NCBI RefSeq assembly: GCF_010111755.1
Contig: NC_088963.1
Coordinates: 992,001-1,056,000 of the forward strand
Direction: 5' to 3'
Length of the DNA: 64,000 nucleotides
Source: Nakaseomyces glabratus
Taxonomy: Eukaryota > Ascomycota > Saccharomycetes > Saccharomycetales > Saccharomycetaceae
This document shows positions 31,090 to 42,245 of the stretch, piece after piece; the stretch's first letter is position 1, and the number at the start of each line of letters is the position of its first letter. Below the pieces are notes generated by a model. That model was not told where the DNA came from, searched no databases, and worked only from the letters and a program-made list of their open reading frames with translations. Position numbers and translations under genes: made by a program.

Positions 31090-32211
31090 GACTATAGCAC
31101 CTTAAACAGTTTATATTTACGATCAAAAACCGATTATTATCTGTTAATTTCCAATAACTCTTTTCAATCTGAAATGAAACCGAAGGGAAAGGTAGTGCTT
31201 TTGATAACGTTAATTTGCTGTATTTGTTGTATTTATTGTATGTTTTCCCTATATTTATGGCAATTGGTGTGCTGTAATTTCTTCTTACCTGTAGAATCTG
31301 ATATTCATATAAATTCTTAAATATAAATAAGCAAAATGTCTGTAATAATTTTATCTCAATTGGTTTAAATTTCTTATTGGTATTCTAGGGATGATTCTTC
31401 TTTAGTGTTGGATTCAATGATGCTAAAAACTCTGTCACAAAATGTCTTTCGCTAATTCGTTGCGATTATTCTTTAGAAGAGTGGGTAGTCAAAATATAAG
31501 TTGAAAATACTTCAAAACCAAGTTTTATTCAAATATGTGGACTCTGATAGTATAAACTTTCTTGCAAGAGATAATGTAAAAAGGAAGTAAATTGAAATTA
31601 AAGAACTTAAATCCTTTTTCTCTTTTAGAAACCTTATTAAGAAAAGGTACTCATATTTCTCGACTTATTTAAATAATGCTTTTGATGAAAGAATTTTAGA
31701 AAACTATCCTTTCACCAATAGCTCAGCCGTTTCTCCTTTATGATGTATGTGTTCTAATGACTAATGGTTGTCTCTTAGATTTTAACTATGACGTGGTTAA
31801 AATGACCTTTTGTACGTACATTTCATAGCAGCATTGACAATGATTGTCTTCTGTCCATCAATGATCTACATCATTTATTGTACATCATGTTCTGAGGATC
31901 GTCAATGGCATCTTGGAATGTGATTGAAAATCAGCTAAAGAATGCGGATCCTATATTCGAAGCTATCTATCAAGGTTCAGTTTAATACAATAGAAATTCG
32001 ACCATTGGAATATTGTTCTGTATATTGTCGTTCGCGAACCATTTATTCAATGGTATACTCTATCTTAATGAAAGGATAAGGACTGAAAGGTATAACTCTT
32101 GAAGACATATACTGAAACATTATACATATTTAATTTGATAAACAGCTATCTATAGGAAGTCTTGTGAGTTACAACTAAGCTTATTTTGACACAACTTATG
32201 AAGAGAGAGAA
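31090..32211. other. STE20 upstream region, no gene seen
   Basis: 1.1 kb between the STE20 start and the UFD4 stop; both genes read leftwards, so this is mainly the STE20 promoter. AT-rich with stop codons in all frames. I saw no relic of a coding gene. Confidence 0.55.
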
Positions 32212-35200
32212 TTATGATAATTGGAATGAATCTGCACCTTCAGTCATTGCTGTCAAGATTTGTTGTCTCATAACTTCTCTACTTGAGTATTTTGGAAGTT
32301 TTAAGTAGTTTGCACATGTCATAACACTGGGTAAGTAATCGTCCGGTTGTAGACCATCTTCTGCATGTTTTAAAACAACCGTTAATTTAGGCTTCAAAGA
32401 TTTGAATCCACCCAAAGGTAGTTTAGGAGAGCCCGTTAAAAATTGCAGGAACATACGCTTTTCTTGATTGTCAAAAGTTGATATAATGGATATTAAATCC
32501 CTTATAGTTGGGGAATCCATGGTATAGCCATGATCAGCAACTAAATAAGTGAATAATGTCTCTGGTGACCAGTCTTCTTCGACCCTTCCAAACAGATCAG
32601 CTATTTCATTCGGGGAAAATAAAAGCATATTTTTGTAAGGAAATAGCCTCGAAAATCCATCAATAAAACTATTCAACTGTGGAGCAATACCAGTGCCCAG
32701 AAACATATCTAATACCAATGAAATATATTTTTCAACAGACGTCAAATCATCAACAGCATGATCATTACCATGTTCAACTAATTCGAAGTTATACCCCGGT
32801 AACGTAAACGTAAGTGACAGAGATTTTATTAAAGGAGTATTTGTTCTGTTGTTGTATATGTACCTCAAAGAAGCTGCCAATTGGGAGTCTATGTTGGCTA
32901 ATATTGACAATTGCTGGTATACTTGATCTGAATCCAACGTCAATGTGCTTAGACCTTCATTTTTGGTAATTGCATGGCATAACATAAAAAATACAGGGTT
33001 GAAACGGAAATCCAGAATTCTATTATCATACAGCGAACGAGCAACAAATACACCCAATTGATTGAATAAATCTAAAACTTCATCTCTTTTTTTTTCTTCG
33101 GGTATCATTGGTGCTGGAAATAGTGGGTTTAGCACGTAAACCTCAGACATTGTATTATCATTTGGAGTACCGTCAGCAACGTGCTTCATGTTATCATCTA
33201 GGCAGTGCCACATGTTCAATGACTTGCGAGCAAATTCTTTTGATATGATAGCATAAAATTCCAGCGTTGGTCCAAGGCCAGTTCCAACCTCATCAATATA
33301 CTCAACTTCCATAACTGTAGAATCACCACCAAACCTCTTCAGAACCTTGACACCAGTTGAGAACATGTCTTTTCTAGGGATTCTCAGTTTATGTCTAACA
33401 ACTCTACCCAAGTGTTCTAATTGCTCGTCAGTGTTAATTTTGCTTGAAGAATCAACTCTGGACTTCCATAATTGGATTAATCTACCTTGATCAAAAGAAA
33501 TGCACTGAAGAGCAAACATTCTAGTTTCAAAAGGAAATAAAAAGGAGAATTCTTTAGTTAGCAGAGTAGCCCATTCGGGTAGACGAATACTTAAAACAAT
33601 CAAAGGTTCGTCCAATTGTCTGGCTAGTTTAGAGCTTAATTTTGTGTTCACAAAATTTTCGGCACTTATTGAACAGTTGTGCAGGAACTTTAATATTTTG
33701 AGTATATCAAGTGCTGGGTCGTCATGGTCCGCGGGAGTTGAAGACTTCATTCTGCTAATACTTTCTTTTTCGTCCCCCTGTGTTTCTTCAAATTTGTCAG
33801 ATTTGGAGACAAACTTTACCTTTATTCTTTGGGACTTTTGCCATACATCTCTGATAGATTTATCAAGTTTTTCATAAGCCTTTAGTAACCCTCCAAAAAT
33901 GGTGTCGTTTGAATCAATTTGATAATCTTCAAAGTAAAACTCCATGTTTTTTTCCTTTAGTAAAGAATCTAATGCATCCGCACTATTCGGATTAGATTCG
34001 TTATTCCTTATTGAAGAATTTGGAAGTAGGTTATCAAGAAATTGAACTTTTAAAAATCTCTGTTTTATAAAATCCTTTAAGTTTGTATATGTTGCAATAC
34101 AATGAATTTGTACGTTTGTAGTTTCCAAATTCTTGGGTAAACCTAATTCCTCTAAATTCTCATCTATTACCAATTCTAGCTTGAGTAATTTGGTTAATAA
34201 TGAAACACCACTCTCGCCAGAGATGCCACTATCAATAATAGGGAAATTCTCAACCCTATTGAGTGTACTTTGTAGTAAAGTCACAAGGTTAATGGCTTTG
34301 GAGCTGAAAATTTTTTCAAATGATTTTCTAATCTGGTAATTGTTACTTAACTGCTCTAAAAGTGTAGCAACTGCTTTTCCCAACCCTGTTGAAATCATTT
34401 CAAATCCGGATAGTTCTTCATCGTTTCCAAAAATATTTGAATAGAGCATTCTCCACAATTTATCACATTTTTCAGCATCAAATGTTTCAACTTCAATATC
34501 TGCCATAAAATTGATTGTTTGTTTGATGGAATCTAACTCTTCATTTGAATTGGTTCTATATAACGGTGCAATATCAGTAAGTTCGTCGCAATATAGTTCC
34601 AAGTATTTGAGTGTTTTTTCTGGTGATGGATAAGACAAAAGGTTAAACTTGATCGCTTTAGGTTTTACGTAGTCGGGAACAGAAATATCGTAGTTGTCTT
34701 CATTATTTGCGCTATCACTATCACTACTCTCATCTTCGTTGTTGTCGTGTGATACATGTTTCAATTCAATTGAACGTAAGTTAAGACCTGTAAATTCTTT
34801 CACTTTCTCAGATATTGAATTTATCATAATATTTATGCCTTCTCTTTTCATTGAATTTGCAACAACATCACCAAATTTGTTGAGTAATATCCTCAATATG
34901 CTTAATGTAGCCGTGCATAAGATCCATTGTTCCATTTGCTTATCGCTTATTATATTGTCCAATGAAGTAGCTAATAGATCATTGTTTTGAATATGTGACA
35001 AAATAGAAGCTAAACATGGAAGGAGATGTTTACACAACTTTTGAACATCTGTTTGTTTTGTATGAGTTGATATTCTTGCCATACAAACAAGAACATATTC
35101 CTTCATCTCAAAATCGGTTGTATTTCCGTAGAGCTCTATTAGCAAAGGTGTCAAGTCCTTAAATATTCTGTCCAGATATATGTTGCTTCCGTCTATTTCT

Positions 35201-36642
35201 ACCTCTGTTAAAACATTATTGGAGAGTAAACTATCTTCTTCAGAAGGAAGTAGAGCTGTTATAAATCTAGTGACACTAAGAAGCAACTTCTTTGGAACAA
35301 ACATAAGCTTGTCATTAATCTTTGTAGAGTTATTCTTAGCATAAACGTTTAGGCAAAGCATAATGTCTTGAACGGGCTCCTCTCTTCTTAAAAAGTGTCT
35401 CTTAAGATCCAGGCACTGAGATACTAACAAGGTCATGATATTTATGCATTTCAATTTATCTTCAAGTTGGCTGTCAACATTGGATAGAATTTGTAGGATT
35501 TTATCAAAAAGACTAGGCAAAAACAGTGAAACTAGTTGATCAGAATTTTTAATATTTCTACAAACACCAGTATAAGCGTTCAGAATATGACTTATAACAT
35601 TTGAATCATTGGTGTTCATGAATATTTGAGTTAATGAAGGAAACACCTCCTTAATGTTTACAAAGTCAGCTTCAATAGCATTAGTTAGTGCATTAGTGAC
35701 TATGTATACCGCTTTTCTTTGAGCATGAACAGTAAAAAAATCATAGTATCTGATGTATATACTCATTTCACCGTTTCGGCAAATATCTTTTCCTTGAATC
35801 CGCGATAGGTATTCTAATGTCTCTAAAACCTGTTCTGCAAGGTCAATAAAATCAATTTGCTGTAGCTTATCTTGTAATATCTGAATGATATTTTGATCAA
35901 CCGATGAAGACATGCTATCAATATTGACCTCATAAAGGTTGTGTAGACATCTACAGGCCTGTACTTGAAGTTCAGATTCTTGTGATAGCATTGGATCTTT
36001 TAATATATCAATCACAGCAACAAGTAGCTCATCCATCGGTATAATTCTGTCTAACAGTAGCTGATTTGTCATCAAAAGATTCTCTGATATCTCTCTCAAA
36101 CTTTCCATGGCAATATAACTATCTTCTGAAGCATTGGCAATATTTTCCACCAGTTTTACCATTCTAGAGTTTCTGGATCCTGTTCCTCCTTCCCTCGCCA
36201 TACGGCTACTGAACATACTGATGAAATCAGAAAAGGTTGCATTTGCTGGTGGTGTAGATGTATCCCCTGCATTGGTGGTATTACGTCTATTTTGTTGTGC
36301 TTGACCCATGTGTTGAGATAAAGTTCCCAAAAGTTCCTGTAAATTCATCGCTGGCTGAGTTGCCACTCGGACCCTTCTTCCTCCGAAAGCAGCCGGTATG
36401 GCACCTTCAACATCAAAGCCATCTCCATCTATTTCTTCATCTATATCGTCTTCTACTCCTTCATGATCCTCATCTTCATCAAGGCTATGAAACATCCCAT
36501 CTCCCTCTCCATCATAGTCATCTCCTAGCCCGTCATCATCACTATCTTCTTCTTCTCCATCTGGATAAACATACTGCACTTCATCTTCTTCGCCATCGGT
36601 GTAATGGTCGTCCATCTCATAGTCAGTGCTATGATCATCCAT
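32212..36642 (-). CDS. UFD4: HECT ubiquitin ligase Ufd4
   Basis: E3 ligase of the ubiquitin-fusion degradation pathway; it works with Ubr1 and the proteasome. The 1476 residues are close to S. cerevisiae Ufd4 (1483). The N-terminal 80 residues are strongly acidic. Armadillo-type helical repeats extend over about 130-600. The HECT domain occupies roughly the last 370 residues and includes EVEYIDEVGTGLGPTLEFY. The catalytic cysteine is Cys1443 in LPSVMTCANYLKLP, 34 residues from the end as is usual for HECT enzymes. The frame is uninterrupted. Divergent with MRT4, as in S. cerevisiae (YKL010C/YKL009W). Confidence 0.95.
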   Translation of the reverse strand: MDDHSTDYEMDDHYTDGEEDEVQYVYPDGEEEDSDDDGLGDDYDGEGDGMFHSLDEDEDHEGVEDDIDEEIDGDGFDVEGAIPAAFGGRRVRVATQPAMNLQELLGTLSQHMGQAQQNRRNTTNAGDTSTPPANATFSDFISMFSSRMAREGGTGSRNSRMVKLVENIANASEDSYIAMESLREISENLLMTNQLLLDRIIPMDELLVAVIDILKDPMLSQESELQVQACRCLHNLYEVNIDSMSSSVDQNIIQILQDKLQQIDFIDLAEQVLETLEYLSRIQGKDICRNGEMSIYIRYYDFFTVHAQRKAVYIVTNALTNAIEADFVNIKEVFPSLTQIFMNTNDSNVISHILNAYTGVCRNIKNSDQLVSLFLPSLFDKILQILSNVDSQLEDKLKCINIMTLLVSQCLDLKRHFLRREEPVQDIMLCLNVYAKNNSTKINDKLMFVPKKLLLSVTRFITALLPSEEDSLLSNNVLTEVEIDGSNIYLDRIFKDLTPLLIELYGNTTDFEMKEYVLVCMARISTHTKQTDVQKLCKHLLPCLASILSHIQNNDLLATSLDNIISDKQMEQWILCTATLSILRILLNKFGDVVANSMKREGINIMINSISEKVKEFTGLNLRSIELKHVSHDNNEDESSDSDSANNEDNYDISVPDYVKPKAIKFNLLSYPSPEKTLKYLELYCDELTDIAPLYRTNSNEELDSIKQTINFMADIEVETFDAEKCDKLWRMLYSNIFGNDEELSGFEMISTGLGKAVATLLEQLSNNYQIRKSFEKIFSSKAINLVTLLQSTLNRVENFPIIDSGISGESGVSLLTKLLKLELVIDENLEELGLPKNLETTNVQIHCIATYTNLKDFIKQRFLKVQFLDNLLPNSSIRNNESNPNSADALDSLLKEKNMEFYFEDYQIDSNDTIFGGLLKAYEKLDKSIRDVWQKSQRIKVKFVSKSDKFEETQGDEKESISRMKSSTPADHDDPALDILKILKFLHNCSISAENFVNTKLSSKLARQLDEPLIVLSIRLPEWATLLTKEFSFLFPFETRMFALQCISFDQGRLIQLWKSRVDSSSKINTDEQLEHLGRVVRHKLRIPRKDMFSTGVKVLKRFGGDSTVMEVEYIDEVGTGLGPTLEFYAIISKEFARKSLNMWHCLDDNMKHVADGTPNDNTMSEVYVLNPLFPAPMIPEEKKRDEVLDLFNQLGVFVARSLYDNRILDFRFNPVFFMLCHAITKNEGLSTLTLDSDQVYQQLSILANIDSQLAASLRYIYNNRTNTPLIKSLSLTFTLPGYNFELVEHGNDHAVDDLTSVEKYISLVLDMFLGTGIAPQLNSFIDGFSRLFPYKNMLLFSPNEIADLFGRVEEDWSPETLFTYLVADHGYTMDSPTIRDLISIISTFDNQEKRMFLQFLTGSPKLPLGGFKSLKPKLTVVLKHAEDGLQPDDYLPSVMTCANYLKLPKYSSREVMRQQILTAMTEGADSFQLS

Positions 36643-37420
36643 GATGAATTGTTAGTTTACCTGTGAGCTGCTTTGGATAACTGATCACTCCTATTACTAC
36701 TATTATCCAGTTACTAGGAGCAAACTGAATTCAATGCCAAAAAAATATTCCTCAACTTATTAAATGAAATTGCTATGATATACGTTCCTTGAATTAAGTG
36801 TGTGCTGCACTGTGTGTTATTAATTAATGTAATACATCATTCTTGTTCTACGTTTGTGCAATTTTTGTGATGGCTTTTTTTGGGATCGGAGCCCTTATGT
36901 GCGCAGCATGAATGGGGAGTTATCACAAAACACATAAATAAGAGCAAAGATGGCAGATCAATATATTTGGGTCGTAATGCCAATATTAAGACATTTCATT
37001 ACAGTGCATTGTGCAGTCCTATATAACTTTTGGGAGAAGCTAACGCCGATGATATCTATACTATATTTTAAGTTTACTCCTAAAACATTGCGAGATACAT
37101 GTATATAAGTCTATATAGCATGTAAATTATATTAAGGAACTGGTCTAAATAGTTAAGTGCATGTAGTATTGTTAGTGAGATCAATTACATATATACCATT
37201 GCGGTTGGCTATTTTATTATTTTGCAATATAACTGTCATGTGATTTTCGTACAGAAGTGTTGGAAATTTTTCAGAGTGAAAAAAATTGCGATGAGCTTGG
37301 CCGATGAGCATCACCAATCGTCTGTGGTATACATATATTGGTACAGCTGGTGATAGTATCGGTTGTGTCTTTTATTTTGTTTAAACAGAGCTAAGAAGGT
37401 AAGACAAGGAGAAGTTAAAT
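36643..37420. other. Divergent UFD4/MRT4 promoter region
   Basis: 778 bp. The MRT4-proximal 160 bp carry PAC and RRPE elements (separate entry). The rest is AT-rich without ORFs. Confidence 0.6.
37262..37309 (+). promoter_or_regulatory. RRPE and two PAC boxes before MRT4
   Basis: GGAAATTTTTCA (37262-37273) is the reverse complement of an RRPE-like TGAAAAATTTCC. GCGATGAGCT (37288-37297) is a full PAC box, and CGATGAGC (37302-37309) a second partial one. They lie 110-160 bp before the MRT4 ATG. Confidence 0.8.
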
Positions 37421-38140
37421 ATGCCAAGATCTAAGCGTTCGAAGTTGGTGACATTAGCCCAAACCGATAAGAAGGGCAGAGAGAACAAAGAGAGAATTTT
37501 CGATGAGGTGAGAGAAGCATTGGATACTTACAAGTATGTCTTTGTGTTACAGTTGGATGATGTTAGAACGCCTGTCTTGCAAGAAATAAGAGAGGCGTGG
37601 GTTGGTTCCAAGTTGTTGATGGGTAAGAGAAAAGTTTTGGAGAAGGCGCTTGGTACTACTAGAGAACAAGAATATAAGGAGAATTTGAGTAAACTTACGA
37701 AGTACTGTTCGGGTGTCATTGGTCTATTGTTTACTAATGAGACTCTTGACACTGTTAAGGAATATTTCGAGGCTTACTCAAGACTGGATTACTCAAGACC
37801 AAACTCTAGAGCACCAATCACTTTTGAAGTGCCCGAAGGTATTGTTTACTCTCGTGGTGGTCAAATTCCCATTGAAGAAGATGTTCCAATGGCCCACTCT
37901 TTGGAACCAACACTAAGAAACAAGTATGAGATGCCAACAAAGATTAAGGCCGGTAAAATTACCCTTGAAGCTCCGTACCTTGTTTGTAAAGAGGGCCAAA
38001 AGTTGGATGTTCGTCAAGCGCTAATCTTGAAACAATTTGGTGTCGCTTTGGCTCAATTCAAGGTTATCATTTCTGCATATTACGACAATGAATCCTCCAC
38101 CGTCAGCGAATTGAACATTAATAAGAAACAAGATGCTTGA
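37421..38140 (+). CDS. MRT4: Ribosome assembly factor Mrt4
   Basis: Nuclear paralog of the stalk protein P0 (uL10 family). It holds the P0 site on pre-60S particles and is exchanged for P0 late in assembly. The 239 residues start MPRSKRSKLVTLAQTDKKGR, as in S. cerevisiae Mrt4 (236 aa). Conserved blocks include DDVRTPVLQEIR, LLMGKRKV, EGIVYSRGGQIP and the LDVRQALILKQFG segment. It lacks the acidic C-terminal stalk tail of P0, as expected. The upstream PAC/RRPE pair fits ribosome-biogenesis control. Confidence 0.96.
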   Translation: MPRSKRSKLVTLAQTDKKGRENKERIFDEVREALDTYKYVFVLQLDDVRTPVLQEIREAWVGSKLLMGKRKVLEKALGTTREQEYKENLSKLTKYCSGVIGLLFTNETLDTVKEYFEAYSRLDYSRPNSRAPITFEVPEGIVYSRGGQIPIEEDVPMAHSLEPTLRNKYEMPTKIKAGKITLEAPYLVCKEGQKLDVRQALILKQFGVALAQFKVIISAYYDNESSTVSELNINKKQDA

Positions 38141-38692
38141 TAGGCATTACTAGTAAAATTTATTCTCAACGAATAACTCAAATATTTTATGCATTTCTAC
38201 TCTTCAACCCCAGCACTTATCTTCATTTAAGTTGCAAAAATTTTTACTGTATATTAAAATAGATATATTAAAAACAAAAAGTCTTCTAAGAATTCCAGAA
38301 AACCTTATTAAATTAATTTAAATCAGAAGACTATGCTAAGATGCTGTCTTTCTTCCCAATAAGTGTATAGAGTATATTTAATGAAGAAAAAATAAAAAAA
38401 ATGAAAGTAATCGTAACAAACTTGGTTAAAATCAAGCGAAGAAATGAAGTGTATAATGTCCGTGATTCATCATATATTTCCAGTTATTCGATCATATCAA
38501 TGCTATTACTATAGAACCACTGATAGTTTAGAGGTCATCTTGAGTATCCTGATCTATCAGTAGTGCAATTGACGAATATTAAATTTTTTGGTAAATCCTT
38601 GAAGGATTTTTTACTTTTTTGGACTATAACGATGATTTTTAATGCTTTTTGGGTAAATAAATACCAATTGTAAATGAATTCCCAGTACTGGA
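38141..38692. other. Convergent MRT4/LAC1 3' region
   Basis: 552 bp between two stop codons, AT-rich with A runs near 38387-38402. No ORF or RNA gene seen. An unduplicated ancestral order would place MRP4 near here; I see no trace of it. Confidence 0.5.
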
Positions 38693-39886
38693 TCAATCTT
38701 TTTTCAGCTCATCGCTACCAGAATCGGTTTCTTCATCACTTCTGACATCTTCAGTAACACCTTGCCAAACAATCTTATACAGAACTTTAAAGATCAAAAA
38801 CAGCCAGTAGATGTTTAGTACTTGAAGTGCAAATATTAGCACAAATACAATTGGAAGTGAGATCCAGCATTTGTATTGTTGAGTAGCGAAATTCAAAATG
38901 TATGGGCCTTCGGTTCTGAATTCAGTTAGCACAGACCATAAAATTTTGCCATTGATAACATGACGTAAATAGATCCATACCAAAACAAACATACCAAAGA
39001 CAACTTCTGTTAATGGGGAATCGATATAGTTCAAGGTCTTGGATAATGCCAAGAAAAAGTCAGATACATCCATTGTGATATAAACTGCCAGCCCCATCTT
39101 GTGGAAATGAAACACATAAGAAGACCATATCAATAGAAGTGTAACTACGTGATGGAAGCATAGCTCTTTGTGATCTTTTCTTGGTTTCTCTAATTGTAGC
39201 ACCAAGACAAATGCTTGTTGAGCCCAGAATGCTGCTTGGATCAAATAGAAAGCCTTGAATAGCTTTGGGATTAGAATATCTGGGTAAGTGTTGTACATTG
39301 TATTGGTTCTGAAATACCACAGATCAGAATGGTACATTACATAGACACCAAATGGACTCGAAAAACCATAGTAAAAGATGGAGAACATTTGTTCCATCAT
39401 TCTCTTTATTTTATATTTTGAAGTGATGTTCAGCCATTGGGTTATTCTTCTGATAATAACATCCATTAAGAACTCACGCAGAAAAGTGAAAAATATCATA
39501 TGGAAGAAAACAAACGCCAAATCCTTTATACCTTTTCCATAGTATTGAGGATTAGATTCTTGCTCATATGATATCGCGACAAACATATGAAGAAAGCCTT
39601 TAACGCGCTTATTGGAGATTCCAAAATAAGCAGCATATGTAAGAATTAGGATGCACAACGGCAGGAACCACATGTGATGATAATTGTAATCTCTAGCTTT
39701 TAAATAGAGTTTGGTGGTCATTTTTAGATTGCGCTGAGTGGCTAGTCTTTCATGACGTCTCTTTGCAGCAACTTTCGATGCTTTCGATTCATGCATGGTA
39801 GCGAAGCCGGGCACCGTGTCACCCAGGTCAATGTTTCCCACAGACGAAGCACGTCTAGGTCTCTGCTTTGTTTCGACTTTTAGCAT
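38693..39886 (-). CDS. LAC1: Ceramide synthase Lac1/Lag1
   Basis: ER membrane acyl-CoA-dependent ceramide synthase catalytic subunit; it joins a very-long-chain acyl-CoA to a sphingoid base. The 397 residues have a basic N-terminus and several hydrophobic segments. The TLC/Lag1 domain carries [18 protein letters not shown] with its two catalytic histidines near residue 245, and [17 protein letters not shown] after it. The acidic C-terminal tail ([10 protein letters not shown]) contains likely casein-kinase-2 sites, as in the S. cerevisiae proteins. Position after UFD4-MRT4 favours the name LAC1 (YKL008C) over its ohnolog LAG1. The next pathway enzyme, AUR1, lies 10 kb away. Confidence 0.92.
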   Translation of the reverse strand: MLKVETKQRPRRASSVGNIDLGDTVPGFATMHESKASKVAAKRRHERLATQRNLKMTTKLYLKARDYNYHHMWFLPLCILILTYAAYFGISNKRVKGFLHMFVAISYEQESNPQYYGKGIKDLAFVFFHMIFFTFLREFLMDVIIRRITQWLNITSKYKIKRMMEQMFSIFYYGFSSPFGVYVMYHSDLWYFRTNTMYNTYPDILIPKLFKAFYLIQAAFWAQQAFVLVLQLEKPRKDHKELCFHHVVTLLLIWSSYVFHFHKMGLAVYITMDVSDFFLALSKTLNYIDSPLTEVVFGMFVLVWIYLRHVINGKILWSVLTEFRTEGPYILNFATQQYKCWISLPIVFVLIFALQVLNIYWLFLIFKVLYKIVWQGVTEDVRSDEETDSGSDELKKD

Positions 39887-41171
39887 TTGGGGTGTTATTT
39901 GCTACTAGAAATGAGTTACCTTAATTATTCTAGTGGCTTTATTTAAAATGCCCTATAATATATCTGGTAAGAAATAGTAGTTGGCGCATAAAAGAATCAC
40001 TAGTGACAGACTTGTTATATGCTCAAGTGTTGTATATATATATATCGTGGCATTTATTCTTACTATTCAAACTACCCCCATGTTTCTCAGAAGAAAACCC
40101 TCATCGACGTAATAGAAACACGACTTTCTACAAGAGAGTGAAAAGATAGCAAAACATCGAGACCTTTTTTTGGTTCTTTTTTTTTTGCATTCTTTTCGCC
40201 CACTTCATTACAGTAGAGACTATGATGGTCAAAATTCGTATTCTAAGTATTTATGGGCTGGTACTACGGCACTTCTCTCTTCAACGTTCTGGACCAAAAT
40301 GCCCTTGATAATTCCTTGACATCTTCTGTGCATGAATTGCACTCGAGAACGGAAAGCAAAAAAAATTCGACTTTCTATCGCGTTTCCCATTGTTTATCGA
40401 TAAGCACTATCCGTGGATAACCACTCTGGCCCACGGGACTTTTGCTCGTCTGTACACTAAACGTTCTGGGGGAAATCTACTCAACTCACTTGCGGAAGAT
40501 ATTCCATTTGAATTTGTCATCAGCACTAAGTTCGAATCTCTACCTGTATTGTAAAGAATGGTAAAGAGCGTTGTGACCTGATATTTTTAATTGTATACCA
40601 CAAATAGGAAAGAGAGGGCTCTCCAAGGCTACCCCATTACTACGAAAGAGGATCCAGAAAAGAAAAAAAAAAAGAAAGAAAAACGTAGATCAGTTCCCAT
40701 TGTTCTCGCATAGATACCACTGCGAACTCTTCTGTGTTAACAATCCCGTACCATAACCTATGGGAATTTCTTTTTTTTTGTTATTCTGCCTCTGAAAGGT
40801 CTGTACAGAAAGTGATATATTTCGTTACGGTTGCAAGTGGAGCAAGATCTGTTTCATCATGTTATACCATTAGGGTACAGTCCTATACTACAACAATGCA
40901 TATTATTTTATTGTAAAACTTGGCTTTATTGAAATGTGCTTCTATAAAAACTCCCTCTAAATTGTGTATGCTACTCCTGGGCTTTTATTGATACACTAAA
41001 TGACGTTAAATAGATTAAATTTTAAGATATTGAGTAGTATATTCACATTGGGTCGATTTAAATGCCCTATGGACCTCCATTTAAATTAGAGTAATGACAA
41101 GCCATTTGTGTTCGGAATTAGCTCAATGTTAAATGTAATGTATTAATCAAATCTCAATGCAGTTGACTATA
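39887..41171. other. LAC1 upstream region; expected CAP1 absent
   Basis: 1.3 kb between the LAC1 start and the SFT1 stop (both on the - strand). In S. cerevisiae CAP1 (YKL007W) lies here; I see no CAP1-like frame. There are homopolymer A and T runs, a TATA repeat near 40035-40045 and a PDRE (separate entry). The short frame near 40734 is not credible. Confidence 0.6.
40410..40417 (+). promoter_or_regulatory. Pdr1/Pdr3 site (PDRE) upstream of LAC1
   Basis: TCCGTGGA is an exact PDRE, 524 bp upstream of the LAC1 ATG. In S. cerevisiae LAC1, but not LAG1, is reported to be under Pdr1/Pdr3 control, which fits the orthology call. Confidence 0.65.
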
Positions 41172-41453
41172 TTAAAAAAACTTGTACAATGTGTAAATTA
41201 TGAAAAACACTGAAAGGGCTATGAATACCATACGCCAAACACCTGACCCCATAGACATAGACCGCGTAAGCCTGGAGGAAGAGTTTTTTAAATCATTCAG
41301 TAAACTAGAGAATGATTCTGAAATCGAATCAATAACTGAACTGTCAATCTGTGCTTGACGTCCTATGTCTTCATTAATGTTTCTAAAAGTTGACAGTTTG
41401 GTCGCCAGCGACTCTAACTTCTTGTCATTATCTGCTTCTTGGTATCTAGACAT
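41172..41453 (-). CDS. SFT1: Golgi SNARE Sft1
   Basis: Small tail-anchored SNARE for retrograde transport within the Golgi, partner of Sed5. 93 residues: a SNARE helix (KLESLATKLSTFRNINEDIG to about residue 65) and a C-terminal transmembrane anchor (about 73-91). It closely matches S. cerevisiae Sft1 (97 aa), including NSSSRLTRS and WRMV. The S. cerevisiae gene carries an intron near its start; here the frame is continuous from the ATG at 41451-41453, so the intron seems absent. Synteny between LAC1 and RPL14 is kept. Confidence 0.94.
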   Translation of the reverse strand: MSRYQEADNDKKLESLATKLSTFRNINEDIGRQAQIDSSVIDSISESFSSLLNDLKNSSSRLTRSMSMGSGVWRMVFIALSVFFIIYTLYKFF

Positions 41454-41779
41454 TGCTTATCAATGTATTAGTCTATATTGTTAAATGGGGAAGTACTATT
41501 ATAGCCAAATCTCAAGTTATGTTTCCTCCGTTGGCACTTATTAGAGTATACTGTCTTAAAATCCCTTTTCGTCACTTTTGTTATTTATTCCTGGTGCTCA
41601 AGCCAAAAAAAAAAAAGAAGAGATATATACAAAAGATTTCGTGTACAGGAGTTTACAAGTTCAAGAATTTAAAGTAAATATCAGAATAGTAAAATATTCG
41701 CATGCTCTGTATAAACCCTTAGTGTGTGGGACTAGGCGTGTCCCAGGTATATACATCCTCAATCGCAAATTAATTCATC

Positions 41780-41926
41780 ATGTCAGTTAGCAAGAAGGTC
41801 ATTTCTCCCTCAAAAACTAGTGATCCTCACCTGAGAATCGCTACTAAGAGGTCAGATGTCATCTTTACTTTAACCTCGAGGAAACCACTAGTCAGAAAGA
41901 GTTCTTCTGCACTTTTGAAATCATAA
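41780..41926 (+). CDS. Possible 48-residue basic small ORF
   Basis: An ATG-initiated frame of 48 codons, Ser/Lys/Arg-rich (starts MSVSKKVISPSK, ends SSSALLKS). A TATA-like GTATATAC lies about 30 bp upstream. I recognise no family. An ORF of this length can arise by chance in this base composition, so it is a candidate only. Confidence 0.25.
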   Translation: MSVSKKVISPSKTSDPHLRIATKRSDVIFTLTSRKPLVRKSSSALLKS

Positions 41927-42052
41927 ATCTACTCCACTTCTTATATACTTTCCAAGATTGCACTGCAGGTTAGGGAAGGCTTCTACATTACAAGTTTCTC
42001 CAGTTAGGACTTCTATCACCTTAAAAATCATGTAAAATGTTGTGACTGCTGC

Positions 42053-42065
42053 TAACCCATACACC
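42053..42065 (+). promoter_or_regulatory. Rap1-like site
   Basis: TAACCCATACACC resembles the Rap1 consensus ACACCCATACAYY. It is about 890 bp before the RPL14 ATG, farther than usual for a ribosomal-protein promoter. Confidence 0.35.
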
Positions 42066-42234
42066 TGGCCCACAGCCACATTATTTCTCTGCGGCGTTTG
42101 TCTATTGGGATAGTATCAGAACATTTTCTACGATTTACCTGATTTTCAAGTTTAAATCTTCAAACCCCATAGATTACCTAAAGTAGTAATTTTTCATCAG
42201 TTGTTCTTGTTTCATTTCTCTTTTAATCCACTAA

Positions 42235-42245
42235 CGCATGGATGT
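42235..42245 (-). promoter_or_regulatory. Second Rap1-like site
   Basis: CGCATGGATGT, reverse complement ACATCCATGCG, is near the Rap1 form found in ribosomal-protein promoters. It lies about 710 bp before RPL14, at the left edge of the G+C-rich island. Confidence 0.35.

Noticed and set aside
40520..40545. tRNA B-box-like GTTCGAATC
   Set aside because: Only two base pairs of a T stem form; no cloverleaf.
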